A DNA stretch of 64,000 nucleotides, taken from Bradyrhizobium sp. Ghvi. Its GTDB lineage: Bacteria > Pseudomonadota > Alphaproteobacteria > Rhizobiales > Xanthobacteraceae. The stretch is taken from positions 62,001-126,000 of the forward strand of contig NZ_FOVU01000013.1 in assembly GCF_900115265.1 (NCBI RefSeq), given 5' to 3'. Below, in pieces: positions 25,298 to 34,637 of the stretch. The notes under the pieces were generated by a model. That model was not told the origin of the DNA and made no database searches. It was given only the letters and a program-made list of their open reading frames with translations. Made by a program: the position numbers and the translations under genes. How positions within the stretch are numbered: position 1 is the stretch's first letter; each line of letters begins with the position of its first letter.

Positions 25298-26002
25298 ATG
25301 AACAAGGCCACCCTGAAGGCTGTTCTGCGCAAGAACAAATGGTTTGCCGGCCTTCCCGCGCCGCTTGCTGACAGCATCCTGCGTCTCGGACGCGTTCGAA
25401 AGGTCGACAATTCCCTGATCTATTCGGCGACTGACGGCCGGGACGGGCTGGTGGCCCTGATCTCGGGACAAATGCGTCTGACCAGCTTTTCCCTGTCGGG
25501 AAATCCCTCCTTCCTCCTGATCACCTCGCCGGGTTCCTGGATCGGCGTGACCTCGGCGCTGGACGGGCGCGCCTTCGGCTACGATGCGTTCGCCGTCGGC
25601 AAGACGGTGCTCTTTCACCTGAGCCAGGAGCGGTTCGAGGCCCTCATCGGCGAGAGCAACGAGTACTATTCAGCTTTTGTCCGCCAGGTCTGCGATCATC
25701 TGCGCGTGTCGATCCAGAATCTGATCATCCTTCGCAATCGGCGCCCGCTTCACCGGCTCGCGCAGGAACTGTGGCGGCTCGCCGATCGTCACGGCCGCCA
25801 GACCAGGAAGGGAGTGGTGATCGATCTGCGCTTGTCGCAGGAGGATCTCGCGGTGATGATCGGCGTCGGGCGTCAAACGATCAATCGGTTGCTCAAGAGC
25901 CTCGAGCAGGATGGAATCGCGACCGCAAAGTACACGTCCGTGACGATTCATAACCTCGAGGCCATCGAGCGTCTCAGCTTGAGTGAGGGCGTTGATGGCT
26001 AG
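25298..26002 (+). CDS. Crp/Fnr family transcriptional regulator
   Basis: A 234-residue regulator. An N-terminal cyclic nucleotide-binding-like beta barrel spans about 25-130, and the C-terminal helix-turn-helix is SQEDLAVMIGVGRQTINRLL near 181-200. The iron-sulfur cysteines of Fnr are absent, since the N-terminus lacks a Cys cluster. The ligand is unknown. The gene stands alone, followed by a bidirectional hairpin at 26069. Confidence 0.88.
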   Translation: MNKATLKAVLRKNKWFAGLPAPLADSILRLGRVRKVDNSLIYSATDGRDGLVALISGQMRLTSFSLSGNPSFLLITSPGSWIGVTSALDGRAFGYDAFAVGKTVLFHLSQERFEALIGESNEYYSAFVRQVCDHLRVSIQNLIILRNRRPLHRLAQELWRLADRHGRQTRKGVVIDLRLSQEDLAVMIGVGRQTINRLLKSLEQDGIATAKYTSVTIHNLEAIERLSLSEGVDG

Positions 26003-26068
26003 GCATCGAACGCCGTGCCAAGCTTGACGTGCCTCGGATCGACAAGAAGCTCCTGAAGCGTAGCGAAA

Positions 26069-26092
26069 GAGGCCGCCTCCAGGGGCGGCCTC
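26069..26092. terminator. Hairpin between convergent genes, likely transcription terminator
   Basis: GAGGCCGCC pairs perfectly with GGCGGCCTC over nine bases around a six-base loop. It lies between the convergent Crp/Fnr gene and the small secreted protein gene. No clear U tract follows, so function as an intrinsic terminator is likely but not certain. Confidence 0.5.
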
Positions 26093-26102
26093 CGCTCAGG
26101 CT

Positions 26103-26438
26103 TCACCAGCGATCGGGTCCGACGCCAATGGTGACGCCGGGGCCATCATATCCTCGATCGTAGTAGCCATATCCTCGATCGTAGTAGTCGCGATCATAAA
26201 CGCGTGCCGGCGCCTGGTAATAGCCGTAGCTGTCGCGCCACCTGGCATGCCGGTGACGACAGTTTCCTACGCCGGCCATCAACTGACCGCCACTCATCGC
26301 GGGCCCTTCCACGCCGACTGCGCCGTTGCCCGAGCTGGTGCAGGGGCCGGGACCCCGCCCTTGCGCAAAGCTCGGAGAAGCCACCGCAGCCGCGACAAGC
26401 GACGCCGCAATCAGGCCAATGCTTGGAACAATTTTCAT
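26103..26438 (-). CDS. Small secreted tyrosine-rich protein
   Basis: A 111-residue exported protein. Residues 1-25 form a signal peptide ending in ASPSFAQ. Two cysteines are in the mature part (GPCTSS and GNCRH). The C-terminal half is rich in Tyr, Asp, Arg and Gly, with repeated YDRGYGYYDRGYDG. A 20-base direct repeat underlies this. The function is unknown; such proteins often bind metals or self-associate. Confidence 0.65.
   Translation of the reverse strand: MKIVPSIGLIAASLVAAAVASPSFAQGRGPGPCTSSGNGAVGVEGPAMSGGQLMAGVGNCRHRHARWRDSYGYYQAPARVYDRDYYDRGYGYYDRGYDGPGVTIGVGPDRW
26147..26187. repeat. 20-base direct repeat with 21-base period inside the tyrosine-rich gene
   Basis: CATATCCTCGATCGTAGTAG occurs perfectly at 26147-26166 and 26168-26187. 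The 21-base period keeps the frame and encodes the repeated YYDRGYG unit. The perfect match suggests recent duplication. Confidence 0.8.
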
Positions 26439-26646
26439 GTCTGTCCTCCAGGTTCAGCACGGGTCAACAACGCGCAGCTTTCGACGTTCCAGCCGCATGG
26501 GGTGAGCTAAAACGAGTGTCCCGAGAGGGAACGCGTCATCGTCGGGTTGGAACTCGTCGGGGATGATAAATTTCCAACAGGCCCGTGGAGAAATGCGAAC
26601 GAAAGGTCGCTGACCTGCCGCGCGGGGAACAACGTCGGGGAGGGCC

Positions 26647-26811
26647 ATGAGATTGCGATGGTTGATTGCAGGCGCAGCTGCTGCTCTTGCGGTAGCGTTG
26701 GCCTATCTCGTGCTGACTTGGCCTCAGCAGGGCACCGTGGTGACCGCACCGTGCAGGCGAGCGGCCACGGGAGAGACGGTCTGTCCTCCTGAATATCGTC
26801 CGCCGAGATAG
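26647..26811 (+). CDS. Small exported or membrane-anchored protein
   Basis: A 54-residue protein starting MRLRWLIAGAAAALAVALAY, with one N-terminal hydrophobic helix and a short tail containing two cysteines (APCRRA and TVCPPEY). GGGGAGGG directly upstream of the ATG is a strong ribosome site. The family is not recognised. Confidence 0.5.
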   Translation: MRLRWLIAGAAAALAVALAYLVLTWPQQGTVVTAPCRRAATGETVCPPEYRPPR

Positions 26812-26871
26812 CCGGCAGGATGCGTCAGGCTTCCGGGAGCCGGCGAACAGGGGTGCGGCCGCATCGCCCCC

Positions 26872-27570
26872 TCAAGTTGTTCGAGCAGCGGCGATGACCA
26901 TCGTGTCGGCGAGCGCCTCGGCCATCCGGCGTGCGCTCCAGTCGCTGTGATGGAGACGGTCACCATCCCCGGAATCGACGATGCGGTCGAAGGAGATGCA
27001 CTCCGTGTCGTGCCATCGACGCATCAGGTCGTACCGTTGAAAGACGTTGACCGGGAAGGTGGCTCGTTCGGCTGCGGTGGCGATGAGATCGACGATCCGT
27101 TCAGCAGCTTGCCGCTTCCCGGGTACCAGCAATGCGGGGACGTATTGAACGTCCATGAGGATGACGTCCGCGCCCAGTTGCGAGAGCATCTGCAGGCCGT
27201 CCGCGATGGACTTGGCCACCGCGGCGAGGTCTTGTCCTTTCCACGCTGCATTTGTGCCGACCTGCCAGATGACGACACTCGGGCGGTCATCGATCACGTC
27301 CCGTTGCATCCGCTTGACTTCGTCGGGCGCCTCTTCGCCGCCGACGCCGCGGTTCAGGACATCGAAATTTCGGCCGGGATAGCGCTCGCGGAGGGCGTTC
27401 TCCAGGCGCTGCGGGTACGGCACGATGCCGCCTTCGCCGGCGGTGGTGGATGAACCGATCGTGACGATCTTGATCGAACCGACCCCCGCCAGTCGCCCGG
27501 ACAGCGATCGCATCGGGTGCCGGAAAGCCAACGGTTTGGCAGGAATGGCTGTCGAGGACTCTTCGGTCAT
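26872..27570 (-). CDS. SGNH/GDSL-type hydrolase
   Basis: About 232 residues with SGNH blocks: block I IVTIGSSTTAGEGG (GSS in place of GDS), block III WQVGTNAAW and block V with DRLHHSDWS supplying Asp and His. Family members are esterases or lipases on acyl groups. The ATG at 27570 is one choice; an ATG at 27636 has AGGAG close upstream and would add 22 basic residues. It lies on the same strand as the SARP-like regulator gene and 157 bases from it. Confidence 0.75.
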   Translation of the reverse strand: MTEESSTAIPAKPLAFRHPMRSLSGRLAGVGSIKIVTIGSSTTAGEGGIVPYPQRLENALRERYPGRNFDVLNRGVGGEEAPDEVKRMQRDVIDDRPSVVIWQVGTNAAWKGQDLAAVAKSIADGLQMLSQLGADVILMDVQYVPALLVPGKRQAAERIVDLIATAAERATFPVNVFQRYDLMRRWHDTECISFDRIVDSGDGDRLHHSDWSARRMAEALADTMVIAAARTT

Positions 27571-27726
27571 GCTACGAACCTTAAAGCTGCGCGAGGCGAC
27601 GGTCGACCGACGGAAGCCGGCCCTTACAACCTTCATGTCTCCTAGGATGCGCGAACACCGCGACAATTAGGTACGGCAAGCTTATTTCGTCCAAACACAA
27701 GCGCGGGGATGGACCTTGTTCCGGTG

Positions 27727-29376
27727 CTATATTTGTCGCATTGGAAGCGAATCGATAATCGCGGTTCGATGCAGGCCGGCCGCTGGATAGGTCTTGTCAC
27801 GCAGCTTTTCATAGGAAAAGTCCGGTTCGGCGCGTTGCAGCCTTTGGACCATTTCGAGAGAAAGCTCGCGCTGTCCCGCGTGTGAATAGAGCGCCGAGAG
27901 GTAACGAAGAGGCGGAGCGAATTCCGGCGCCAGCGCATGACTGGCCTCCGCGAGATATATCGCCTTGTCGAACTCACCCGCCATGGTGCCGACAATGCAG
28001 CTGAGGGCGTCCAGCTGGAACCGGTATGGTGCAGAGCCGGCGATGGCGCGCGCCGTCAAGGTGTGCTGAAAGCCTTCCTCCGGCTTTCCCAAGTGGCTTT
28101 TCGCAACGCCCAGGCACGCCCAGCCGATCGGATTGGCGTGATTGAGCTGCACGCTGCGTTCCGCGAGCTCATAGGCGGCCACATAGGATCGTCTCATGAT
28201 GGTTTGGACATGCGCACTCAGTGCCGCAACGTAGGAATTGTGCGGCTCCAGCTCCAGCGCGCGATGCATGAAATCGAACGCTTCCGCGTCAATGGTCTGT
28301 CGACAGGTAAACTGTCGCTCGGCGAGCAGGAAAGTCCGGAGATAAGCTCGCCAGGCCAGATGAATCCCGCGCGGCTCAATCTCGAAAGCGCGCGCAAAAA
28401 GGTGGTCGGCCGCCTCGAAATTGATCTTGCCAAGTCGAAAGAGGTGCAGCACTCCCGAATAGCACAGGGCCGACGACAGGATTCGTTCCGAGCCATCCGC
28501 GTGCATCTTGACAAACTGATCTGTCGCGATGCTGACGGCGAGATTGGCGCATCTCAGCAGGTTTGGGTCGTTGAGATCCAGCGTCCCGCCACGGGGGACG
28601 GACAGGGTGGAAGACCAGATCAAGCTCTTGTCGGGAAGTTGCAGGAGCGCGAGCCGTTCGACTCGATTTCCGTTCGAATCGTCGATCTCGGAGTGCAGCG
28701 CCAGGGCGTTGCAATGATCGCTGGATACGCAGTCTTCGGCTCGCTCCATGCGACGATCGAACACGATGGCGCTACCCAGCTCGCCGATCGACTTCGCGAC
28801 CGTGTCGAGCACGCAGTCCGCCAGGACGGGCGAGTCCCCGTGGCCGGCCGCCGACTTTCGGGTGAGCAGGAGATGATTTGGCATTCGCCGCGACTGGGTG
28901 AGATTCGTGGCGCTCATGCCAGCGTCGGCCGTGGCTGATATTCCCTGCTTGCGTACTCTCTGTCTTTCCAATCGCAACCAGTCCTCGAACTCTTGGTCCC
29001 CGATATCGAGCCCTTCAAGAATCTCGACGTCTTGCGCGCCAAGCGTCGCCGGATTGTCCAGATCGATGGCGATGCGGCTGCGATCGAGCGACACCACGAA
29101 GGCGTTGGCCACCAGACAATCGCGGTCCGGCCCCAACGCCCTGCGAATTTCCGACAGACTCTGGCGCAGGCTTGCCGCGCCTTGCTCCTTCCCCCTGGTG
29201 CTCCAGAGCTTGTCCTGAATCCAGCTCCGGGATCGCTTGTTTTCGGGCGCCAACGCAAGCATCGCCACGATGGCGCAACTCTTGCGTCCGCTCGGCGTGC
29301 AATCTTCGCCGTTTGACCTGCGCATTCCAAACGGCCCGACTATCCGAATACTTACTCTTTCGTTGGAGCTCCGCAT
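27727..29376 (-). CDS. SARP-like transcriptional regulator with C-terminal TPR region
   Basis: A 549-residue protein. Residues 10-100 form an OmpR/BTAD-like winged helix (IRIVGPFGMRR, AIVAMLAL, WSTRGKEQGAASLRQSLSEIRRAL). The next 40 residues resemble the start of a bacterial transcriptional activator domain (FEDWLRLERQRVRK). The C-terminal half is a TPR solenoid (AWRAYLRTFLLAERQ, FMHRALELEPHNSYVAAL, AYELAERSVQLNHANPIGWA). It is divergent from the PAP2-subtilase pair and is its likely regulator. Confidence 0.78.
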   Translation of the reverse strand: MRSSNERVSIRIVGPFGMRRSNGEDCTPSGRKSCAIVAMLALAPENKRSRSWIQDKLWSTRGKEQGAASLRQSLSEIRRALGPDRDCLVANAFVVSLDRSRIAIDLDNPATLGAQDVEILEGLDIGDQEFEDWLRLERQRVRKQGISATADAGMSATNLTQSRRMPNHLLLTRKSAAGHGDSPVLADCVLDTVAKSIGELGSAIVFDRRMERAEDCVSSDHCNALALHSEIDDSNGNRVERLALLQLPDKSLIWSSTLSVPRGGTLDLNDPNLLRCANLAVSIATDQFVKMHADGSERILSSALCYSGVLHLFRLGKINFEAADHLFARAFEIEPRGIHLAWRAYLRTFLLAERQFTCRQTIDAEAFDFMHRALELEPHNSYVAALSAHVQTIMRRSYVAAYELAERSVQLNHANPIGWACLGVAKSHLGKPEEGFQHTLTARAIAGSAPYRFQLDALSCIVGTMAGEFDKAIYLAEASHALAPEFAPPLRYLSALYSHAGQRELSLEMVQRLQRAEPDFSYEKLRDKTYPAAGLHRTAIIDSLPMRQI

Positions 29377-29611
29377 GGCGCTGCCTGCAATGAATTGGAA
29401 TCGCCGGATCGAGTTGACGTCGTGAAATCGAAGAACGAGAAAAAGAAGATGATTACCGGAAGTTGAACTTACCTTGGCCCCAAGGTCAACGTGAATTATG
29501 CGTGAAATATGCCGATTTCGGCGGCAGCTGGCTTGACCCTCCTTCCTTCCAAATCGACATTCGCGTCCAGGCGATCGGGGCGATGACAGTCCCTTTGCAG
29601 GGAGGCGGGAG

Positions 29612-30739
29612 ATGGCAAGGCTCAGCGGTGACAGTGGCGACAGCGGGGACAGCGGCGACAGTGGGGATAGCGCAGACAGTGGCGACAGCGGCGACAGCCT
29701 GCGGAGTGCACGTTCGACGACGGCTCGGGCCCTGATCTCCAGTCGCGAAGGCGTGGTCGGCTACTGGCGTCCCCCGACCTCGATTCCAGCGAATTACCAG
29801 GCCGACCCTGGCGCCCTCGATCGCTGGTCGCCGGCGGTCAGGTATCGGATACTTGAGGGCGAGCTGCTGTCGGGAATCTACTACGATGCGGCTTCCAATT
29901 CCGTGTCCGTGGAGTACCGCGACCGGAGTGTCGCGAGCCTCAGCACGCTCGTCCATATGATCCGCCCAGCCGAGGCGGATTTCGCCAAGCAACTGGAATT
30001 TGTGAATAGCTATGCGGCGCTCCGGATGGAGCGAAGCAGCGAGATAGCGGCTGAGATGCACGACATCCTCAGCTTCCTGGGATCGGTTGGATTCCTGAAC
30101 CCGGAGCGTAGCCGCCGGACCTTCGAACTGCTTTCGCTGGTTCAGCAGGTCACGATCGTGATCGAAATGAGGGTGAAGCACGCCTTGGTTTGCCGGCGGC
30201 CCGTCGAGTATTCGCCGCAGATCCAGCCCATGATCCTGACGCCGGCCCATGGGTCGCTGCCGAGCGGCCATGCCACCGAGTCGTTTGCCGCAGCCTTCGT
30301 GCTCTATGCCCTGATGTGTCAGGCGAAATCGTCCGGCGACAGTCTCGACGAAGCGGATCCGACATTCGTCCAATTGATGCGGCACGCCGAGCGCATTGCC
30401 ATCAACCGCACCGTGGCGGGAGTCCATTTTCCGGTCGACAGTGTTGCAGGGATGGTTCTCGGGCGAACCTTGGCGGAATTCTACATCGCGCGGCTGTCGG
30501 GCAAAGGCGAGGTCAGGACGCGCAGCTTCGATGGCCGAGGGTTCGAGGGCGACTTTGCGTATGACCAGGTGCTGGCGATGTCCTACAAGAGGTCGGCGGG
30601 TAGCGATGGCACCGCCGACACCGGTGGAAGCGACCGGATCATTCAGCGGGCAAGCACGGCTTTGAGCATTCCGGTGTCGCCCCTGCTCGGTCATTTGTGG
30701 GATGCCGCTCTCTCGGAATGCCGTTTGATTGTGACCTGA
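29612..30739 (+). CDS. PAP2 phosphatase / vanadium-dependent haloperoxidase-fold protein with (GDS)n N-terminus
   Basis: A 375-residue protein without a signal peptide. The N-terminus has about eight Gly-Asp-Ser repeats. The PAP2 motifs are VKHALVCRRP (K...RP), SLPSGHAT (PSGH) and INRTVAGVHFPVDS (R-x5-H-x3-D). Together these are the oxyanion-binding site of acid phosphatases and vanadium haloperoxidases. GGAGG lies about six bases before the ATG. The gene precedes a subtilase gene by 18 bases in an apparent operon. The substrate and the choice between phosphatase and haloperoxidase remain open. Confidence 0.82.
   Translation: MARLSGDSGDSGDSGDSGDSADSGDSGDSLRSARSTTARALISSREGVVGYWRPPTSIPANYQADPGALDRWSPAVRYRILEGELLSGIYYDAASNSVSVEYRDRSVASLSTLVHMIRPAEADFAKQLEFVNSYAALRMERSSEIAAEMHDILSFLGSVGFLNPERSRRTFELLSLVQQVTIVIEMRVKHALVCRRPVEYSPQIQPMILTPAHGSLPSGHATESFAAAFVLYALMCQAKSSGDSLDEADPTFVQLMRHAERIAINRTVAGVHFPVDSVAGMVLGRTLAEFYIARLSGKGEVRTRSFDGRGFEGDFAYDQVLAMSYKRSAGSDGTADTGGSDRIIQRASTALSIPVSPLLGHLWDAALSECRLIVT
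29627..29698 (+). repeat. 9-base minisatellite, eight copies, encoding (GDS)n
   Basis: Eight head-to-tail copies of GGYGACAGY-type units span 29627-29698, from GGTGACAGT through GGGGATAGC and GCAGACAGT. They encode seven GDS and one ADS. Copies differ in wobble positions, so the array is not brand new. It is in frame and starts at codon 6 of the PAP2-fold gene, where length changes could vary the N-terminus. Confidence 0.9.
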
Positions 30740-30757
30740 CGCCTCGGGGAGCGCATC

Positions 30758-32890
30758 ATGGATGCCGTCTGGAAGGAAGCGCGCGCGCAACGCCCGAATC
30801 CGTATCTGGATTGGGAGTGGAGAACCCGGGCACCGCGCAGGGTGGGGGCTCTCGAGGACTGGTGCCCGGTGCAGATCCAGCTGCTTCCCGCTGCGGACGG
30901 CAGCTATGTTCCTAACCTCAGGCGGCTTGCGGCGACGGTGTTCGCCGGCCGGCAGGACGAGGACGCGCCCGAGCGACTGACCATTCGCATGTCGGGGGAC
31001 GAACAGCAGTCCTTGATCAAGCTCATCGACGAAATCGACCGAAATGCCGTCGCTCCGCCGACGGATCCCGTCGAGGTGCAGTACTTCATCTATCGTCCGG
31101 AATCGCTTGCCAATCGCCCTGCCAACGCCGCGACGAATGGATTCTACGACATCATCGATATCGGTCCGCCGATTCTCGGGTTGACGTTCAATCGCGCGAG
31201 TGGCGCGCCCGATCCCACCTCTTTCGGCCATTCGCTCACTGCGGTATCAGGCCAGGTCGCGATCGGCATCATCGACGACGGAATCGCATTCGCTCACCAG
31301 CGGTTTCGCAGCCGGAACGGTGAATCCCGTATCAAGGCGCTTTGGCTTCAGGACCTCGAGCGGCCGACCCCCGACCTCGGCGTTGCGTTTGGCCGGCGTC
31401 TCGACAACGACGAGATCAACGCCCTGCTCCGGAGCAGCAAGAGCGAGGCCGAGATCTATCGTCGCGTGGGCCTGCTCGACTTCGGAACGGCGGGCCGCAA
31501 ATCGCTGGCGTCGCGCATCTCGCACGGAACCCACATTCTTGATCTGGCGGGTGGCTACGATCCGTCTGCCCGAGAAGATTACGTCGGCGATCGCCGGCCT
31601 CTGCTCGCCGTTCAACTGCCCTCGACGGTGACGGGAGATACGTCCGGCGTCACCATGGGAAGCTATGTGCTCCAGGCGGTGCGCCAGATCATGCTGTGGG
31701 CCGACAGGATCAGTGCGAAATTGCCGCTGGTGATCAATTTCAGCTACGGCATCCTGGCGGGCCCGAAGAACGGCACGCATCGGATCGAGCGCGCTTTGTC
31801 GCAACTGATCGAGAGCCGCAACCGACGCGCGCCGACCTATCTGGTCTTGCCGGCCGGCAACAGCTACCGCGCGCGAGTGACCGGCGTGATGGAGCTGGAG
31901 AGCGATGCATCCGACGACCTCGACTGGATCATTCTTCCCGACGATGCAACGCCCAATCATCTGGAGATCTGGCTCGATGGCGATACCATCGAACGAGACC
32001 TGACGTCGATCGAGGTGAATCTGGTGCCGCCGCTCGGGCAACCCGCTGCGATCGGAGGGCTGGGCGACGGCGAGATGAGAACGCTGGAAGTCGATGATCG
32101 GCCTGTCGCCGGCGTCTACTGCGACGTCATCCGAAGTTTGGGAGTGTCTCCCCGCGGGCGCATTCACCTCTCGGTCAACGGCACCGCGCCTCGTTCCGAC
32201 GGACCGCGCCCGGCGCCGGCCGGCCGTTGGCGCCTCTCCGTTACGAACAAATCGCGGAGCCGGGTGACAGCGCACCTCTATATCCAGCGCGACGACACCC
32301 CCGCGGGATTCCCGCTACGCGGCCGGCAGTCTCATTTCGATCATGCCGGGGCCTATGGCCGAGTTGATCTCGACGGCAGTTATCTCGAGCTGAAGACCAC
32401 GAAGGTTTGCCCGATCACCTCCGAAGACACGCTGTCAGCGATCGCGACGGGTACGGGCTCGATCGTCGTCGGTGCCGCCGACGCGGCGGACCGGCTTCGG
32501 CCGGCTGACTATACCTCGAGCGGCCCTTCGATCTCGAGAAACGGACCCGATTGCGCCGCGGTATCCGATCACGGAGCCGCGCATTGGGGCGTGCTCGCGG
32601 CCGGCACTTACAGCGGCTCGGTCGTGGCGATGCGCGGGACCAGCGTGGCTGCGCCGCAGCTGGTGCGCAGGATCGCCGACTATCTCCAATCGCAGGATCC
32701 TGGCCCGGTACTCGTCGACGCGGTCATGGCCACCGACGCTGGCGCGGCGGCCGCTGCGCCCGCGGGCGGACTCCCTCGCGCGATTGGCGCGGATGCTGCC
32801 ATCGCCGTTCCCTCAGCCGACCGGCGTCGTCTCGGTGCGTTCGTTCTTCCTGAAGCCGCCGCCGCGCATGTTCCCAAGCGGAAGTACTGA
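30758..32890 (+). CDS. S8 family subtilisin-like peptidase
   Basis: A 710-residue serine peptidase. Catalytic residues: Asp in GIIDDGIAFAH (173/174), His in SHGTHILDLAGG (256), oxyanion Asn in LPAGNSYR (about 368) and Ser in RGTSVAAPQLVRR (629). A large insert separates Asn and Ser, which is longer than in typical subtilisins. No signal peptide or prodomain is evident, so it may act in the cytoplasm or be released another way. It is the second gene of the PAP2-S8 operon. The N-terminal 130 residues match no domain I know. Confidence 0.88.
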   Translation: MDAVWKEARAQRPNPYLDWEWRTRAPRRVGALEDWCPVQIQLLPAADGSYVPNLRRLAATVFAGRQDEDAPERLTIRMSGDEQQSLIKLIDEIDRNAVAPPTDPVEVQYFIYRPESLANRPANAATNGFYDIIDIGPPILGLTFNRASGAPDPTSFGHSLTAVSGQVAIGIIDDGIAFAHQRFRSRNGESRIKALWLQDLERPTPDLGVAFGRRLDNDEINALLRSSKSEAEIYRRVGLLDFGTAGRKSLASRISHGTHILDLAGGYDPSAREDYVGDRRPLLAVQLPSTVTGDTSGVTMGSYVLQAVRQIMLWADRISAKLPLVINFSYGILAGPKNGTHRIERALSQLIESRNRRAPTYLVLPAGNSYRARVTGVMELESDASDDLDWIILPDDATPNHLEIWLDGDTIERDLTSIEVNLVPPLGQPAAIGGLGDGEMRTLEVDDRPVAGVYCDVIRSLGVSPRGRIHLSVNGTAPRSDGPRPAPAGRWRLSVTNKSRSRVTAHLYIQRDDTPAGFPLRGRQSHFDHAGAYGRVDLDGSYLELKTTKVCPITSEDTLSAIATGTGSIVVGAADAADRLRPADYTSSGPSISRNGPDCAAVSDHGAAHWGVLAAGTYSGSVVAMRGTSVAAPQLVRRIADYLQSQDPGPVLVDAVMATDAGAAAAAPAGGLPRAIGADAAIAVPSADRRRLGAFVLPEAAAAHVPKRKY

Positions 32891-33359
32891 AGCGCGACGA
32901 TTCCTCCGGCGCGATTGGGTCTCGTCTCGCCCGACGCGTTGGTCGACCCATCGTGGCCTGAGGCTGACAGAACTCCAAACCCGAAACTTGTTGATCGCCC
33001 CGACCGGCGAAGGCGAGCGCTTCGTTCGGCGACGTCAGCGATGCCGCGCGCGTCGGATCGATGCCGGGATCGGCATTCGAAATTCTCTTCCTGCCAGCTG
33101 ATTTTTTACGATCAATTCGCGCCGGTTTGACGCTCGTCTCACACCGTCGGCGCATGGTGTGTCCGCGCTGCAAAGGGACGAGTGAGGTTTTGAGCGAGCG
33201 TTCTGGCCGGGGCAGCGACAACGCCTTGCGGCTCCGGCGCGTAGCGACGGGAAGTCCAATCGAAACGCGGCGCCGAGTGACTTCGCGGGGATATCAAGGC
33301 ACGCAAAGTAGCAACAGCTCAAAGTGGTTTCCACGGATCATCCTTCAGGAGAGATTTCC
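32891..33359. other. Interval of about 470 bases without a supported gene
   Basis: No coding frame on either strand shows family features. The interval lies between the S8 peptidase and the low-GC patch of exported proteins. AGGAGAG just before 33360 belongs to the next gene. A promoter is probably here, but no consensus is convincing. Confidence 0.4.
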
Positions 33360-34082
33360 ATGTCTTTTTCGCGACGCAATATCCTTCGTGGCGCAGCGGT
33401 CGGTGCAGGAGTCATCGCCAGCAACACCGGCAATATGAAGGTGCTTGCTGCAGATCGGCAACGTTATGCTGGAACGGTGCTTTTTCCAGCTCCAAGCATT
33501 GCTAGCCTAACTGCGGGTACGGCCACCGACGGCTTCAGTATAACCGTGCAAGGTTATGGCTCGATAACAGGCCTCGGCTATACAGTGCCTGCCCATACAG
33601 ACGCCGATTTCGACATAGACCTGAAAGTTTTGTCGTTGACGAGCAACGACGTTCAAAACTTGAACAATCTTATTCGCGGAATGGTTCAAGCGTCCCAGTG
33701 GCAAAAAATTCGCGACTACGAGGCTACTCATGCGTCGGCAAACTTGAGCTTTTGGGGATTTCTTGGCGGTGGTGGTAGTGCATCCTACGACAAGGTTCAT
33801 GAAGCAATGAGCGGATTTGGTCTCTCTGAGGAGAACCAGCGCACAATTGTGTCGGCGATGTCCGATGTTGCAAAAAATATGTCGAAGGTCGATGCCAAGA
33901 TTCATGTCAAGAACGCGGCAAATAACTATGCGGTCTCTGGCAATATGATCGTGTTCACTATTGCGGGCACGGTGAGCACCAACAACCAGCAGTATCAATA
34001 TCGCATGATTGCCGATCAAGGACTCGCAGGGTCGGGCAACCAGACGGCCCCCACCGACAACGTAATCACGCCGTTAAACTAG
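33360..34082 (+). CDS. Tat-exported protein of unknown function
   Basis: A 240-residue protein. It starts MSFSRRNILRGAAVGAGVIA, a twin-arginine signal (SRRNIL) with a hydrophobic stretch. AGGAG lies about eight bases before the ATG. The mature part has a beta-rich first half and a Gly-rich SFWGFLGGGGSASYDK segment, then GLSEENQRTIVSAM and VSGNMIVFTIAGTV. No family is recognised. Codon use is more AT-rich than in the neighbours. It is the first of four exported proteins in the same direction. Confidence 0.6.
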   Translation: MSFSRRNILRGAAVGAGVIASNTGNMKVLAADRQRYAGTVLFPAPSIASLTAGTATDGFSITVQGYGSITGLGYTVPAHTDADFDIDLKVLSLTSNDVQNLNNLIRGMVQASQWQKIRDYEATHASANLSFWGFLGGGGSASYDKVHEAMSGFGLSEENQRTIVSAMSDVAKNMSKVDAKIHVKNAANNYAVSGNMIVFTIAGTVSTNNQQYQYRMIADQGLAGSGNQTAPTDNVITPLN

Positions 34083-34145
34083 AGTTGTTGGTATGCGCCT
34101 GTTCAACAAGCATTTCGAAGCTGGCTTGGGTTTTCGGATGTGATC

Positions 34146-34637
34146 ATGCTGCAATGTGGGCGGTATTACTGGGGCGCGATATTGGCGATCATCATGTTGC
34201 TGACCCAAGCTTCGACGCTCTTAGCGGAGGATGTGGGGCCTTCGCTCGAGTTTAAGCAGTCAGCACGGCTAGACCGAATGACGCCTTCGGCGAAGTACTT
34301 GCGCCGAGGGCTAACCACGATTGTCGTTGAGTTTAAATTTCGCGCTATTTCATCGGAATCGATTGAATACGTTGGCTTCCTTACGTTCAACGGAAATCCG
34401 TTAGGCCCTTTGACTTTCGTGGTTACCCCGGGTGAGACGACGGTAAAGACAAACATGCGCTGGCCCATTCGTGTCAGCGGCGCCCAAGCGTCAGTCCGCT
34501 TTCGACTAGTCGGCATCGGAAATACTACCAAAACGGGGTACGAGTTTGTCGATCTTACGAAAGACTATGTTGTCGTAAAGCCGGTGCTGCGGCGATCGCG
34601 GCAATGTATTTGCCATGCGTTAGGAGCTCGCTCATGA
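34146..34637 (+). CDS. Exported protein of unknown function
   Basis: A 163-residue protein. A signal peptide MLQCGRYYWGAILAIIMLL ends near LLA-ED. The mature part is predicted beta-rich (TTIVVEFKFRAISSESIEYV, LTFVVTPGETTVKTNMRW) and may be an Ig-like or jelly-roll fold. The C-terminal RRSRQCICHALGARS looks unlike the rest. Its stop overlaps the start of the next gene by four bases. A GTG six bases earlier is an alternative start. Confidence 0.55.
   Translation: MLQCGRYYWGAILAIIMLLTQASTLLAEDVGPSLEFKQSARLDRMTPSAKYLRRGLTTIVVEFKFRAISSESIEYVGFLTFNGNPLGPLTFVVTPGETTVKTNMRWPIRVSGAQASVRFRLVGIGNTTKTGYEFVDLTKDYVVVKPVLRRSRQCICHALGARS

Noticed and set aside
29627..29698. Possible CRISPR array
   Set aside because: The repeat units are 9 bases, directly adjacent with no spacers, and in frame within a gene.
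29486..31231. Long open frame on the minus strand opposite the PAP2 and subtilase genes
   Set aside because: The plus strand genes have clear catalytic motifs and ribosome sites; the antisense frame has no family features and follows from high GC codon use.
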